This document shows, in pieces, positions 27,855 through 36,677 of a stretch of 64,000 nucleotides of DNA. Source of the DNA: Amniculibacterium aquaticum (GTDB lineage Bacteria; Bacteroidota; Bacteroidia; Flavobacteriales; Weeksellaceae); the NCBI RefSeq assembly GCF_003852705.1, contig NZ_REFA01000009.1, positions 37,909 to 101,908 of the forward strand, in the 5' to 3' direction. The stretch's first letter is position 1; the number at the start of each line of letters is the position of its first letter. Made by a program: the position numbers and the translations under genes. The notes under the pieces were generated by a model that did no database searches, had not been told where the DNA came from, and was given only the letters and a program-made list of their open reading frames with translations.

Positions 27855-30098
27855 ATGATACGATATTTATTCATTCTCATGGTTTTTGTTTTTCAAAACC
27901 TCTATTCTCAAAATGAACTTATTCCACAACCAAAATCATTAATTCTAGAAAAAGGGGAGCTGAAATTTGGTGAAAATTGGCTCATAAATGCTAAAGAATT
28001 TCCTAAAGAAGCTCAATATTTGGAAGATTTTTTAAAACAGAATTTCAAATTTAATGTTGAGCAAACTTCCTTTTCTGCTAACGGGATTCCGAATGTTGTT
28101 CTAAAATCGAACACGAAATTAAAGGAAGATTTTTACACCTTGACGGTGGGTAAAACTGTGGTTATAGAAGCGAGAGACGGCAAAGGAATTTTTTACGGCA
28201 TACAAACTTTAATACAGCTGATTCATGAGAATTTAAGCAAAGGCCAAATGCAGTATCTAAAAATTGAAGATCGTCCGGATTTTCAGTGGAGAGGTATGCA
28301 TTTGGACTGTTCACGACATTTTTTTTCTAAAGATTTTGTGAAAAAATACATCGATTTTATCGCGATGTACAAAATGAATACCTTTCATTGGCACCTTACC
28401 GACGACCAAGGTTGGCGGATAGAAATTAAAAAATATCCAAAGCTAACAGAAGTAGGCGCTTGGAGAAACGGCTCTATGATTGGAGCTTACAGCGAGCAAA
28501 AATTCGATAACGAAAGATACGGTGGATATTACACGCAAGAAGAAATAAAAGAAATTGTAAAATATGCCGCCGATAGACATGTAAACATTGTACCCGAAAT
28601 AGAAATGCCGGGACACGCCGTGGCTGCGATTGCCTCTTATCCAGAATTGGGATGTACAGGAAAACAGATTCCTGTTGAAAATAAATGGGGCGTTTTTGAA
28701 AATGTTTTCTGTCCGAAAGAAGAAACTTTCAAGTTTTTGGAAGATGTTTTAACGGAAGTGATTGCGTTGTTTCCCTCAAAAACCATTCATATCGGAGGCG
28801 ATGAATGCCCGAAAGAAAATTGGAAAAAATGTGCACACTGCCAAGAGCTCATCAAAAAATTCAATTTGAAGGACGAACACGGACTCCAAAGCTATTTTAT
28901 ACAAAGAATTGAAAAATTTCTGAACGGAAAAGGAAGGGAAATTATCGGTTGGGACGAGATATTGGAAGGTGGACTGGCTCCAAACGCGGCGGTAATGTCG
29001 TGGAGAGGATTTGAAGGTGGGATAGAAGCCGCCAAACAAAAACACAATGTGGTGATGACTCCTGGAGATTTTTGCTATTTCGACCACTACCAAGGCGATG
29101 CCAAAAATGAACCTCTTGCTTTTGGCGGAAATACCACGGTAGAAAAAGTGTATTCCTTCAACCCAATTCCTAAAGAATTAAAAGAGGATGAAAAAAAATA
29201 TATTTTAGGTGCTCAAGCCAATCTTTGGACCGAGTACATTTTAGATTCTAAACATGTGGAATACATGGTTTTTCCAAGAATAGCGGCTCTTTCCGAAGTG
29301 TTGTGGGGGAAAAAATCGTCGTATGACGAGTTTCAAAAAAGATTGTTCAGGCATTTTTCTTTACTTCAGTTATTGGGGATTAATTACAGCAAATCCATTT
29401 TTGAAGTCACCGGAAAATCGTTGGTCAACGAAACCGGAAATCCTGTAGTGTTCGCCTTGAAAGGTTTTGACGGTGCCCATGGAATTTATTATACTTTAGA
29501 CGGTTCCGAACCGAATTTGAATTCAATAAAATACATTTCGCCATTCCCAATCAACAAAAGCTCCACCGTACAAGCGGCGTATTTTGAAAATGGAAAAATA
29601 AAGTCTAAAGTTTTTTCTCAAAAGATTAAAGTCTCAAAATCAACCGGTAAAAAAGTGGTTTTAGAAAATGAACCCAGTGAAAAATATTTTGGTATTGGTG
29701 CCCAAACTTTAACCGATGGGATAGAAGGAGTTGCTGCCAAATTCAGAAACGATTGGTTAGGCTTCACCGGTAAAGATGCGGTTGCAACAATAGATTTTGG
29801 TGGAAAAACCAATTTTTCTACCGTGAAAACCAATTTTGTAAAATCCAATGAAAACTGGATTCATCTACCACAAAGCGTTCAGCTGTTTGTTTCGGATGAC
29901 GGTATTCATTTTAACAAAATAAAAGAAATTCCAAATGCCGATATTGTAAAAGCAAACGGTCAACTGAACATCAACATCGGAAACCAAAATGCCAGATTTA
30001 TAAAAATGCTAGCTACCAACACGACCAAAATCCCCGATGGTTTTGCTGGTGCAGGATATCCGGCGTGGTTGTTTGTTGATGAAGTTTCTGTTGACTAG
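27855..30098 (+). CDS. Glycoside hydrolase family 20 beta-N-acetylhexosaminidase
   Basis: 747 residues from ATG 27855. This start gives a clean signal peptide (about 1-18, MIRYLFILMVFVFQNLYSQ); a reading from 27741 has no such start. Order: GH20b N-terminal domain, GH20 barrel (about 150-490) with WHLTDDQGWRIEI and the catalytic Asp-Glu pair in HIGGDECPKENW, then a chitobiase-type C-terminal domain and a discoidin-like (F5/8 C) domain at the end. It removes terminal beta-GlcNAc/GalNAc, as found on N-glycans after galactose removal. Confidence 0.94.
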   Translation: MIRYLFILMVFVFQNLYSQNELIPQPKSLILEKGELKFGENWLINAKEFPKEAQYLEDFLKQNFKFNVEQTSFSANGIPNVVLKSNTKLKEDFYTLTVGKTVVIEARDGKGIFYGIQTLIQLIHENLSKGQMQYLKIEDRPDFQWRGMHLDCSRHFFSKDFVKKYIDFIAMYKMNTFHWHLTDDQGWRIEIKKYPKLTEVGAWRNGSMIGAYSEQKFDNERYGGYYTQEEIKEIVKYAADRHVNIVPEIEMPGHAVAAIASYPELGCTGKQIPVENKWGVFENVFCPKEETFKFLEDVLTEVIALFPSKTIHIGGDECPKENWKKCAHCQELIKKFNLKDEHGLQSYFIQRIEKFLNGKGREIIGWDEILEGGLAPNAAVMSWRGFEGGIEAAKQKHNVVMTPGDFCYFDHYQGDAKNEPLAFGGNTTVEKVYSFNPIPKELKEDEKKYILGAQANLWTEYILDSKHVEYMVFPRIAALSEVLWGKKSSYDEFQKRLFRHFSLLQLLGINYSKSIFEVTGKSLVNETGNPVVFALKGFDGAHGIYYTLDGSEPNLNSIKYISPFPINKSSTVQAAYFENGKIKSKVFSQKIKVSKSTGKKVVLENEPSEKYFGIGAQTLTDGIEGVAAKFRNDWLGFTGKDAVATIDFGGKTNFSTVKTNFVKSNENWIHLPQSVQLFVSDDGIHFNKIKEIPNADIVKANGQLNINIGNQNARFIKMLATNTTKIPDGFAGAGYPAWLFVDEVSVD

Positions 30099-30227
30099 AT
30101 TAAAAAATGAGCGAGATGCATAAGTCAGCAGATGGATTTATTTGATTTTAATATTAAAATTTAGCATTAATTTCAAATCTTTAACTGCAGTCCTAATTTT
30201 GTGAAATGTTACATGAAAATTTCAACT

Positions 30228-31214
30228 ATGGAAAACAGAAGAAAATTTATAAAAAAAGCAGGAATACTTTCTGCAGTATTAGCCGTACAACCTTGGAAAG
30301 CAGAAGAGTTATTGCCCAATCAACCAAAAACTAAACGAAAGCCTGTGGTTATTTCTACCTGGGATTTTGGAAAATTAGCCAACGCCGGTGCTTGGGAAAT
30401 TTTACAAAATGGAGGAAAAGCATTGGACGCGGTAGAAAATGGCGTGAAAATTACCGAAGCCGATCCAAAAGAAAGAAGCGTTGGTTATGGCGGAAGACCC
30501 GACAGAGACGGCAAAGTAACGCTAGATGCTTGCATCATGGACGAAAATGCAAACATCGGTTCGGTGGCTTGTTTAGAAAACATCATGCACCCCATTTCTG
30601 TCGCCAGAGCCGTGATGGAAAAGACTCCTCATGTGATGTTGGTGGGTAATGGTGCTTTTGAATTTGCACTCAGTCAAGGATTCAAAAAAGAAAATCTACT
30701 CACTCCTGAGTCTGAAAAAGAATGGAAAGAATGGTTGAAAACTTCTCGATATCAACCGGTGGTCAATATCGAAAACCACGATACCATTGGTATGATTGCT
30801 TTGGACAAAGACGGAAATCTTTCCGGTGCCTGTACCACTTCGGGTATGGCGTACAAAATGCACGGCAGAGTTGGCGATTCGCCCATTATTGGAGCCGGTT
30901 TGTATGTGGATAACGAGGTGGGTGCAGCCACAGCAACCGGACACGGTGAAGAGGTTATCCGTACCTGCGGGTCGCATCTGGTGGTGGAATTGATGCGTCA
31001 AGGAAAAACACCGCAACAAGCTTGTGAAGAGGCCGTGAAACGAATTCATAAATTTATTTTGAATAGAAAGAAAAACCCAAAAGACATACAGATTGGTTTT
31101 ATCGCCCTCAACAAATACGGAGAAACAGGGGCTTTTTGCTTACAAAAAGGTTTCTCGTATGCGCTGAGAACCGATACAGAAGACACGATAATTCAAGGAA
31201 AAAGTTTAATTTAA
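30228..31214 (+). CDS. N4-(beta-N-acetylglucosaminyl)-L-asparaginase (glycosylasparaginase)
   Basis: 328 residues from ATG 30228. The N-terminus (NRRKFIKKAGILSAV) resembles a Tat-type signal, suggesting export in folded form. The enzyme splits the GlcNAc-Asn bond left at the end of N-glycan breakdown. It is an Ntn hydrolase: the precursor cuts itself before Thr186 in the motif NHD-TIGMIALD, making Thr the nucleophile. RVGDSPIIGAGLYVD and ATGHGEEVIR form the substrate pocket. From memory it is very close to the structurally known Elizabethkingia meningoseptica enzyme. Two bases before the beta-mannosidase. Confidence 0.95.
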   Translation: MENRRKFIKKAGILSAVLAVQPWKAEELLPNQPKTKRKPVVISTWDFGKLANAGAWEILQNGGKALDAVENGVKITEADPKERSVGYGGRPDRDGKVTLDACIMDENANIGSVACLENIMHPISVARAVMEKTPHVMLVGNGAFEFALSQGFKKENLLTPESEKEWKEWLKTSRYQPVVNIENHDTIGMIALDKDGNLSGACTTSGMAYKMHGRVGDSPIIGAGLYVDNEVGAATATGHGEEVIRTCGSHLVVELMRQGKTPQQACEEAVKRIHKFILNRKKNPKDIQIGFIALNKYGETGAFCLQKGFSYALRTDTEDTIIQGKSLI

Positions 31215-31215
31215 C

Positions 31216-33681
31216 ATGAAAAGATTCACTTCTCTTTTACTCTTTTTTTACGCCATAAATTTCTTTTACACTCAGTCATGGGAAAGGAATTTGTCTTTGG
31301 AAAAATGGAATTTTAACCAAGAAGGAAAATCGGAAATTCTCCCGGCAAAAGTTCCAGGAACCGTACACACCGATTTGTACTACAATAAAAAAATAGAAGA
31401 CCCTTTCTATTCCGACAACGAACAGAAAATACAATGGATAGAAAATGAAAATTGGATTTATACCACTCAGTTTGAAGTTTCTAAAAAGGAATTGAACCAA
31501 GATCATATTCAGTTGCAGTTTCTGGGTTTGGATACTTATGCACAGGTTTTTCTCAACGGCAAGAAAATTTTAGCGGCCAATAATTTTTTTAGAACTTGGG
31601 AAGTTGATGCTAAAAAACATTTGAATGTTGGAAAGAATGATTTGAAAATTATTTTCAATTCTGCGGTGAAAAAAGGAAAGGAAGAAATGGCCAAACTGCC
31701 GTACAAACTTCCGGAAAACGAAAGAGTGTTTGTAAGGAAACCGCAATATCAGTTCGGTTGGGACTGGGGACCTCGCTTGGTAACCGCCGGAATTTGGAAA
31801 CCCATTTTGCTCAAATTTTGGAACAATGCCGAAATTATCTCGGTGAAACACCAACAAAAAATTAATAAAGAAAACGCCGAAATTCTTTTTAATATTCTTG
31901 TCAACGCTGACAAAACCGGTGTGTACAATTTAACCATCAATAAAAATAAAAAAGAATTTCAACTAAAGAAAGGAGTGAATTCCTTGGATTTTCCGGTGGC
32001 AATTACAAACCCTCAACTTTGGTGGACTCACGATTTGGGCACTCCCAATTTGTACCATTTTGAAATTGCTTTGGCAAAAGGTTCAACGGTTTTAAATTCA
32101 AAAAATATAAAAATTGGACTCAGAACCGTAGAGTTGGTACAAGAGAAAGACAACGCAGGAAAGAGTTTTTATTTCAAACTCAACGGCAAAAAGCTGTATG
32201 CAAAAGGCAGCAACACGATACCTCTGCATTCTTTTTTGCCCACTGTGACGGGTAAAGAGTACGAAAAACTCGTTGGCGAAGCTCTTTTTGCCAACATGAA
32301 TATGATCCGGGTTTGGGGCGGTGGAATTTACGAAGACGATGCCCTCTACGATTTCTGTGATGAAAAAGGAGTTTTGGTTTGGCAAGATTTTCCTTTTGCC
32401 TGTGCCATGTATCCCGGCGATAAAGATTTTTTAGAAAATGTGAAAAAAGAAGTTGTGGACCAAGTTACCCGTTTGCAAAACCACCCAAGCCTTGGTATTT
32501 GGTGCGGAAATAATGAGAACGACGAAGGTTGGCACAATTGGGGTTGGCAAAAACAATTGGGATATACAAAGCAAGATTCTACAAAAATTTGGAAGGATTA
32601 TGTGAAATTATTTCGAGAAATTATCCCCAAAACGCTGGATTCGGTTTCGGCACAAAAACCCATTTATTGGCAGAGTTCTCCTTCCAACGGATGGGGCAGG
32701 AAGCAAGCCTACACCGAAGGCGATGTACATTATTGGGGCGTTTGGTGGGGCATGGAGCCTTTTGAAAAATACAAGGAAAAAGTAGGACGATTTGTTTCGG
32801 AATACGGCTTCCAAAGTATGCCACAGGCGAGTACCTTTCAAGCGTTCACCCAAAATTTGAGTTTTGAAGATGCAGGAGTTAGAAACCATCAAAAACACAA
32901 AACAGGATATGAAACCATAAAAACATATATGGAAAGGGATTTTCCAGTTCCAGAGAAATTTGAAGATTTTATTTACATGTCCCAACTGGTGCAAGCCAGA
33001 GGAATGAAAATTGCGATTGAAGCCCACAGGACTTCAAAACCGTATAACATGGGGTCTTTGTATTGGCAACTGAACGATGTTTGGCCTGTAACTTCGTGGA
33101 GTTCTGTGGATTATTTTGGAAATAAAAAAGCGGCTCATTTCGACATAAAAAAAGCTTTTGAACCGACATTATTTACCGTAGATTTTAAGGACAATGCCTA
33201 TAAAATATACCTCAATCGGGATGACGAATGGGTTGAAGCTGGGGAGTTGACTGTTGTTTTGAAGGATTTTAATGGGAAAATTTTGAAAAATTGGACAAAG
33301 AAATCGGAGAGAAAATCCGAACTCGAAAAGATGATTTTACAAATTAACTGCCCGGAACTGAACGGTTTTGATGTGAACAGTTCTTATCTGGAGCTGCTTT
33401 GGCAGAGTGATAAAGAAATTCGTCAGAACTATTTTTTTGTTGCTCCAAAATTCTTAAATTTAACAAAAGCCAATGTTCAAATAAAAAAAATAAATCGTCA
33501 TAGCATAGCAGTTACAACAGATAAATTGGTAAAAGGTTTGTATTTGGAAAATTTATACGGAAATTTGTCTGATAATTATTTTGATCTTGGTGCCGGTGAA
33601 ACCAAAATTATTACCGCTCCACACGAAATCGAGATCAAAAATATGAAGTCGTTGAATGATTTTATTCAACCTAAAAAATAA
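31216..33681 (+). CDS. Glycoside hydrolase family 2 beta-mannosidase
   Basis: 821 residues. Signal peptide about 1-19. N-terminal sugar-binding domain (about 25-200), Ig-like domain, catalytic barrel, C-terminal beta domains. The acid/base region is LGIWCGNNENDEG and the nucleophile region RFVSEYGFQSMP. Motifs such as IRVWGGGIYEDDALYDFCDEKGVLVWQDF identify the mannosidase branch of GH2. It would cleave the Man-beta-1,4-GlcNAc link of the N-glycan core. The start is 2 bases after the glycosylasparaginase, so the two are co-transcribed. Confidence 0.93.
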   Translation: MKRFTSLLLFFYAINFFYTQSWERNLSLEKWNFNQEGKSEILPAKVPGTVHTDLYYNKKIEDPFYSDNEQKIQWIENENWIYTTQFEVSKKELNQDHIQLQFLGLDTYAQVFLNGKKILAANNFFRTWEVDAKKHLNVGKNDLKIIFNSAVKKGKEEMAKLPYKLPENERVFVRKPQYQFGWDWGPRLVTAGIWKPILLKFWNNAEIISVKHQQKINKENAEILFNILVNADKTGVYNLTINKNKKEFQLKKGVNSLDFPVAITNPQLWWTHDLGTPNLYHFEIALAKGSTVLNSKNIKIGLRTVELVQEKDNAGKSFYFKLNGKKLYAKGSNTIPLHSFLPTVTGKEYEKLVGEALFANMNMIRVWGGGIYEDDALYDFCDEKGVLVWQDFPFACAMYPGDKDFLENVKKEVVDQVTRLQNHPSLGIWCGNNENDEGWHNWGWQKQLGYTKQDSTKIWKDYVKLFREIIPKTLDSVSAQKPIYWQSSPSNGWGRKQAYTEGDVHYWGVWWGMEPFEKYKEKVGRFVSEYGFQSMPQASTFQAFTQNLSFEDAGVRNHQKHKTGYETIKTYMERDFPVPEKFEDFIYMSQLVQARGMKIAIEAHRTSKPYNMGSLYWQLNDVWPVTSWSSVDYFGNKKAAHFDIKKAFEPTLFTVDFKDNAYKIYLNRDDEWVEAGELTVVLKDFNGKILKNWTKKSERKSELEKMILQINCPELNGFDVNSSYLELLWQSDKEIRQNYFFVAPKFLNLTKANVQIKKINRHSIAVTTDKLVKGLYLENLYGNLSDNYFDLGAGETKIITAPHEIEIKNMKSLNDFIQPKK

Positions 33682-33688
33682 AATAGAA

Positions 33689-34342
33689 ATGTTAGAAATC
33701 GCTTGTTTTGAAATCACTTCTGCCGAAATGGCTTTGCAATCTTCTGTGGATAGGATTGAGTTTTGCACCGAGCAACAAGAAGGTGGGCTGACTCCTGATT
33801 TGGAAGAATTTCGTTATCTAAAATCCAAATATGCCACACCCATCCATGTTATGATTCGTCCGGTTGGTGGCGGTTTTAATTATTCCGATGCCGAGTTCGA
33901 AGAGATGAAAAAGGAATTGATCGCCTTTAGAGACGCCGGTGCCGATGGTTTCGTATTCGGAATATTGAAAGGAAATCATGAAGTGGATGTCGATAGAAAT
34001 AAAATCTTAGTACAGTTGTCGGAAGGCAGACCCTGTGTGTTTCACAGAGCAATCGATAGAACTCCGGATGTATTTTCGGCAATGGAGGATTTGGTGAACT
34101 GTGGTTTTTCTGAAGTGCTCACCTCTGGTGGGAAATCCTCGGCAATGGAAGGAAAAGAAACTTTGAAAAAAATGATTGATCGCTACAACGATACGGTGAA
34201 AATCCTAATTGGAGGTGGTGTTCGGTCTGGAAATATCGATGAGTTGAAATCCTCAACCGGTGGCAAAAGATTTCATTCAGCAGCCATTTTGCCCTATGAA
34301 AGTTTTGTGAACATCGACGAAATAAAAAAGCTAAAACACTAA
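33689..34342 (+). CDS. cutC: CutC family protein
   Basis: 217 residues from ATG 33689; the longer in-frame reading starts inside the mannosidase gene and is not needed. CutC is a TIM-barrel protein first linked to copper tolerance; the biochemical role remains uncertain. Seen: LEIACFEITSAEMALQSSVDRIEFC at the start, HVMIRPVGGGFNYSDAEFEEM, VFGILKGNHEVDVDR and RPCVFHRAIDRTPD. It is only 7 bases after the mannosidase gene, hence probably in the same operon. A place next to glycosidases fits the view that the family acts on a small metabolite rather than copper. Confidence 0.9.
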   Translation: MLEIACFEITSAEMALQSSVDRIEFCTEQQEGGLTPDLEEFRYLKSKYATPIHVMIRPVGGGFNYSDAEFEEMKKELIAFRDAGADGFVFGILKGNHEVDVDRNKILVQLSEGRPCVFHRAIDRTPDVFSAMEDLVNCGFSEVLTSGGKSSAMEGKETLKKMIDRYNDTVKILIGGGVRSGNIDELKSSTGGKRFHSAAILPYESFVNIDEIKKLKH

Positions 34343-34372
34343 ACATAAACTTAAACTTAAAAACCGCACAAA

Positions 34373-34753
34373 ATGAAAAAAACAATCCTTGGCCTTTTGA
34401 TGTTGGGTCTACTCACACTTACCGCCTGTACTAAAGAATCGGGCAATAAAAACATCGTTAAATCTGAAACGACAGCGGAAGATCCGTCTGTGGATAAAGC
34501 GCATCGTTCTGGTAGCAATACCTATACCTACAGAGGCTTGGAAGGGTACAGAGCGAAAGTGATTTTTACCAACCTCGACGGTGAGAATACCCTGACCATA
34601 CAAGCCAACAACAGCCGTTTTCAGTTGGATAAAAAATCCGAAGATGAAGGTGAAGTTCATTACGAAAGAAACGGAATTTCGGCCATTTCAAAAGGCGATT
34701 CCCTGATCGTTACCCAAGACGGAAATGTCATTCCTTTGGCTTGGGACAATTAA
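34373..34753 (+). CDS. Small lipoprotein, possibly MliC-like
   Basis: 126 residues. Lipoprotein signal peptide with lipobox LTAC, Cys at about 19. The mature part has a short acidic linker and a beta-rich domain of about 75 residues (NTYTYRGLEGYRAKVIFTN onward). The pattern (YTYRG start, NNSRFQLDKK, SAISKGDSLIV) recalls the C-type lysozyme inhibitor fold (MliC/PliC), but the match is loose and the fold's usual Cys pair is not visible. If correct it would protect the cell wall from host lysozyme. Last gene of the glycan cluster, before a strong terminator. Confidence 0.6.
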   Translation: MKKTILGLLMLGLLTLTACTKESGNKNIVKSETTAEDPSVDKAHRSGSNTYTYRGLEGYRAKVIFTNLDGENTLTIQANNSRFQLDKKSEDEGEVHYERNGISAISKGDSLIVTQDGNVIPLAWDN

Positions 34754-34774
34754 AATAGAAAACACCGTATTTCC

Positions 34775-34820
34775 ATCATGGAAGGATTATCTTTTTAGTC
34801 CTTCCATGATTTTTTTTTTG
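34775..34820 (+). terminator. Terminator of the glycan-degradation cluster
   Basis: A perfect 12-bp stem (ATCATGGAAGGA at 34775-34786, TCCTTCCATGAT at 34799-34810) followed by ten T. Confidence 0.93.
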
Positions 34821-34849
34821 CCTATTTTTGTCTTCAAATTTTTATAAAA

Positions 34850-35776
34850 ATGCAACAGACGACCAATACTGTACTCATGATAGAGCCTATCGCTTTTGGA
34901 TACAATGCTCAGACTGCCGAAAATAATTATTTCCAAGTGAACCAACAAGGCGATGAAACCCAACAAAAAGCGTTGGTAGAGTTTAATAATTTCGTAACCA
35001 AACTTCGCGAGAAAGGCATCCAAGTTATTACGGTAAAAGATACATTGGATCCGCATACACCGGATTCTATTTTCCCCAACAATTGGGTGAGCTTTTCTGC
35101 CGATGCAAAGGTTTTTCTCTATCCAATGTTTGCTCCCAACCGTAGAGACGAGAGAAGAATGGACATTTTGGAAATGGTACAATCTAAAGGTTTTAGAGTT
35201 GATGAAATCGTCGATCTAAGTGCTTCAGAAAAAGAAAATATTTTTTTGGAAGGTACAGGAAGTATGATTTTCGACCATGTGAATAAGATCGCTTATGGCT
35301 CGGTTTCTCTTCGTTTGGACGAACAATTATTTAGAGATTTTTGTGAAAAAATAGGGCATCACGCAGTGGTTTTCCACAGTTATCAAACGGCAGGAGAACA
35401 AAGGTTGCCCATCTACCATACCAATGTGATGATGTGTGTAGCAGATCGTTTTGCTGTAATTTGTTTGGATTGTATTGACGATGTTGCTGAGAGAAAAATG
35501 GTGAAAAATACACTGTTGAATTCCGGTAAAGAGATTGTTGAAATTACCGAGCAACAAATGCAAAATTTTGCCGGAAATATGCTTCAAGTTAACAACAACG
35601 AAGGCGTAACTTTTCTTGTGATGAGCCAGACGGCCTACAAATCTTTGAATGCTGAGCAAGTGATTGCCATAGAAAAATATTCAGAAATTATCTACTCGGA
35701 TCTCAACACCATTGAAGTGAACGGAGGCGGTAGTGCAAGATGCATGTTAGCAGAAGTCTTCTTACCAAAGATTTAA
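34850..35776 (+). CDS. ctlX: Citrulline utilization hydrolase CtlX-type (arginine deiminase superfamily)
   Basis: 308 residues. It belongs to the guanidino-group-modifying superfamily; CtlX-type enzymes are linked to citrulline use in Bacteroidetes and fusobacteria. Visible superfamily parts: PDSIFPNNWVSF (substrate loop), FLEGTGSMIFD (Glu-Gly-Thr/Asp), the His region PIYHTNVMMC and the nucleophile Cys in GGGSARCMLAEVF near the C-terminus. The usual partner genes (ornithine aminotransferase or arginine pathway genes) are not adjacent. A related, DDAH-like enzyme is encoded 5 kb away at 40652 on the other strand. Confidence 0.87.
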   Translation: MQQTTNTVLMIEPIAFGYNAQTAENNYFQVNQQGDETQQKALVEFNNFVTKLREKGIQVITVKDTLDPHTPDSIFPNNWVSFSADAKVFLYPMFAPNRRDERRMDILEMVQSKGFRVDEIVDLSASEKENIFLEGTGSMIFDHVNKIAYGSVSLRLDEQLFRDFCEKIGHHAVVFHSYQTAGEQRLPIYHTNVMMCVADRFAVICLDCIDDVAERKMVKNTLLNSGKEIVEITEQQMQNFAGNMLQVNNNEGVTFLVMSQTAYKSLNAEQVIAIEKYSEIIYSDLNTIEVNGGGSARCMLAEVFLPKI

Positions 35777-35800
35777 GCACATCTTTTCAGTAATTTAGAT

Positions 35801-35823
35801 ACCACCTTTTGGGTGGTTTTTTT
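35801..35823 (+). terminator. Terminator after ctlX
   Basis: ACCACC (35801-35806) and GGTGGT (35812-35817) form a short stem followed by seven T. Confidence 0.8.
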
Positions 35824-36007
35824 ATTTTCGGAAGTGAAAATATTTATGCTTTTCATGAAAATAAATGGGCTTTTTAAAAAAAAAATATTTAATTTTTCAA
35901 TTAATTTTTATAATATTGCAAAGGAAAGTTGCGAGTGCGAAGTTTTAGCATTAACGATTTGTTAATACTCAACGGTTCTGCAAGTCCAAAAGCACGAAGA
36001 AAATAGA

Positions 36008-36609
36008 ATGGAAAATAGAAAGTTTATTACTTGTAATAAACCGTTGTATGTTGTACAGCGGATTTTCTATTTGTGTTTCGTACTTTTCCTACCTTAGTTT
36101 TCGCGCAATCATCTGTCGCAAACAAATCCCAAATACATCTTACAAACGGTGCTGTATTTTTTTCCAATGAAGAGAATGCAAATAAAAAGCATGTAGAAAA
36201 GATCCACATAACAAGTGGAGCGCAATTAGTTATTTCTCCTCAAACTAAGCTTACAGTTGTTCAAAAAAGAAAATCGTCTTCTTTTGTTCCTAAAGAAAAT
36301 TCTCAAAAGAAAATCAAGGAGCTTAAAAAGAAGATTGCTCTCAACCAAAACAAAATTCAGCATACGAATCGTTTTGTAAATTATACAAGCTCCGAGAAAT
36401 TCAGCAGTTCTCATCGGTTTTCGAGTATAGCAATACCGAGCATTCAGTTGAGCCAAGACTTTGGAAAGCATCACGAATTTGTTTTTCATGTTTTTGATTT
36501 TGGCTACACAATCGTGTTGCTGTTTTTGACAGCAGGATTTGTTTTAAGTATTTCTCACAACTCGTTTAGAGTTCGTCCTCCCCCTTTTCATTTGTCGTTC
36601 GGCTTTTAG
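36008..36609 (+). pseudogene. Secreted protein gene with a frameshift in the signal peptide
   Basis: From ATG 36008 the reading MENRKFITCNKPLYVVQRIFYLCFVLFLP ends at a TAG near 36095. In the next frame the sequence goes on as PTLVFAQSSVANKSQIHLTNG to 36609. Joined, they give a normal signal peptide (LCFVLF-LPTLVFAQ). So one base is missing or extra around 36085-36095. Without the join, only a GTG at 36073 could start the rest. The mature part is basic, with a coiled-coil-like stretch (about KKIKELKKKIALNQNKI) and a late hydrophobic segment. No family recognised. It heads a group of three exported-protein genes. Confidence 0.6.
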
Positions 36610-36677
36610 CCAAGGTATTTCACATCATGATATCGCACGATGTAAATAAAAATTTCAAAAAATAAAATTTTTTACAA

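Noticed and set aside
36073..36100. Programmed -1 frameshift in the secreted-protein gene
   Set aside because: No slippery heptamer of the X XXY YYZ type and no following pseudoknot visible; a mutation or sequence error is simpler.
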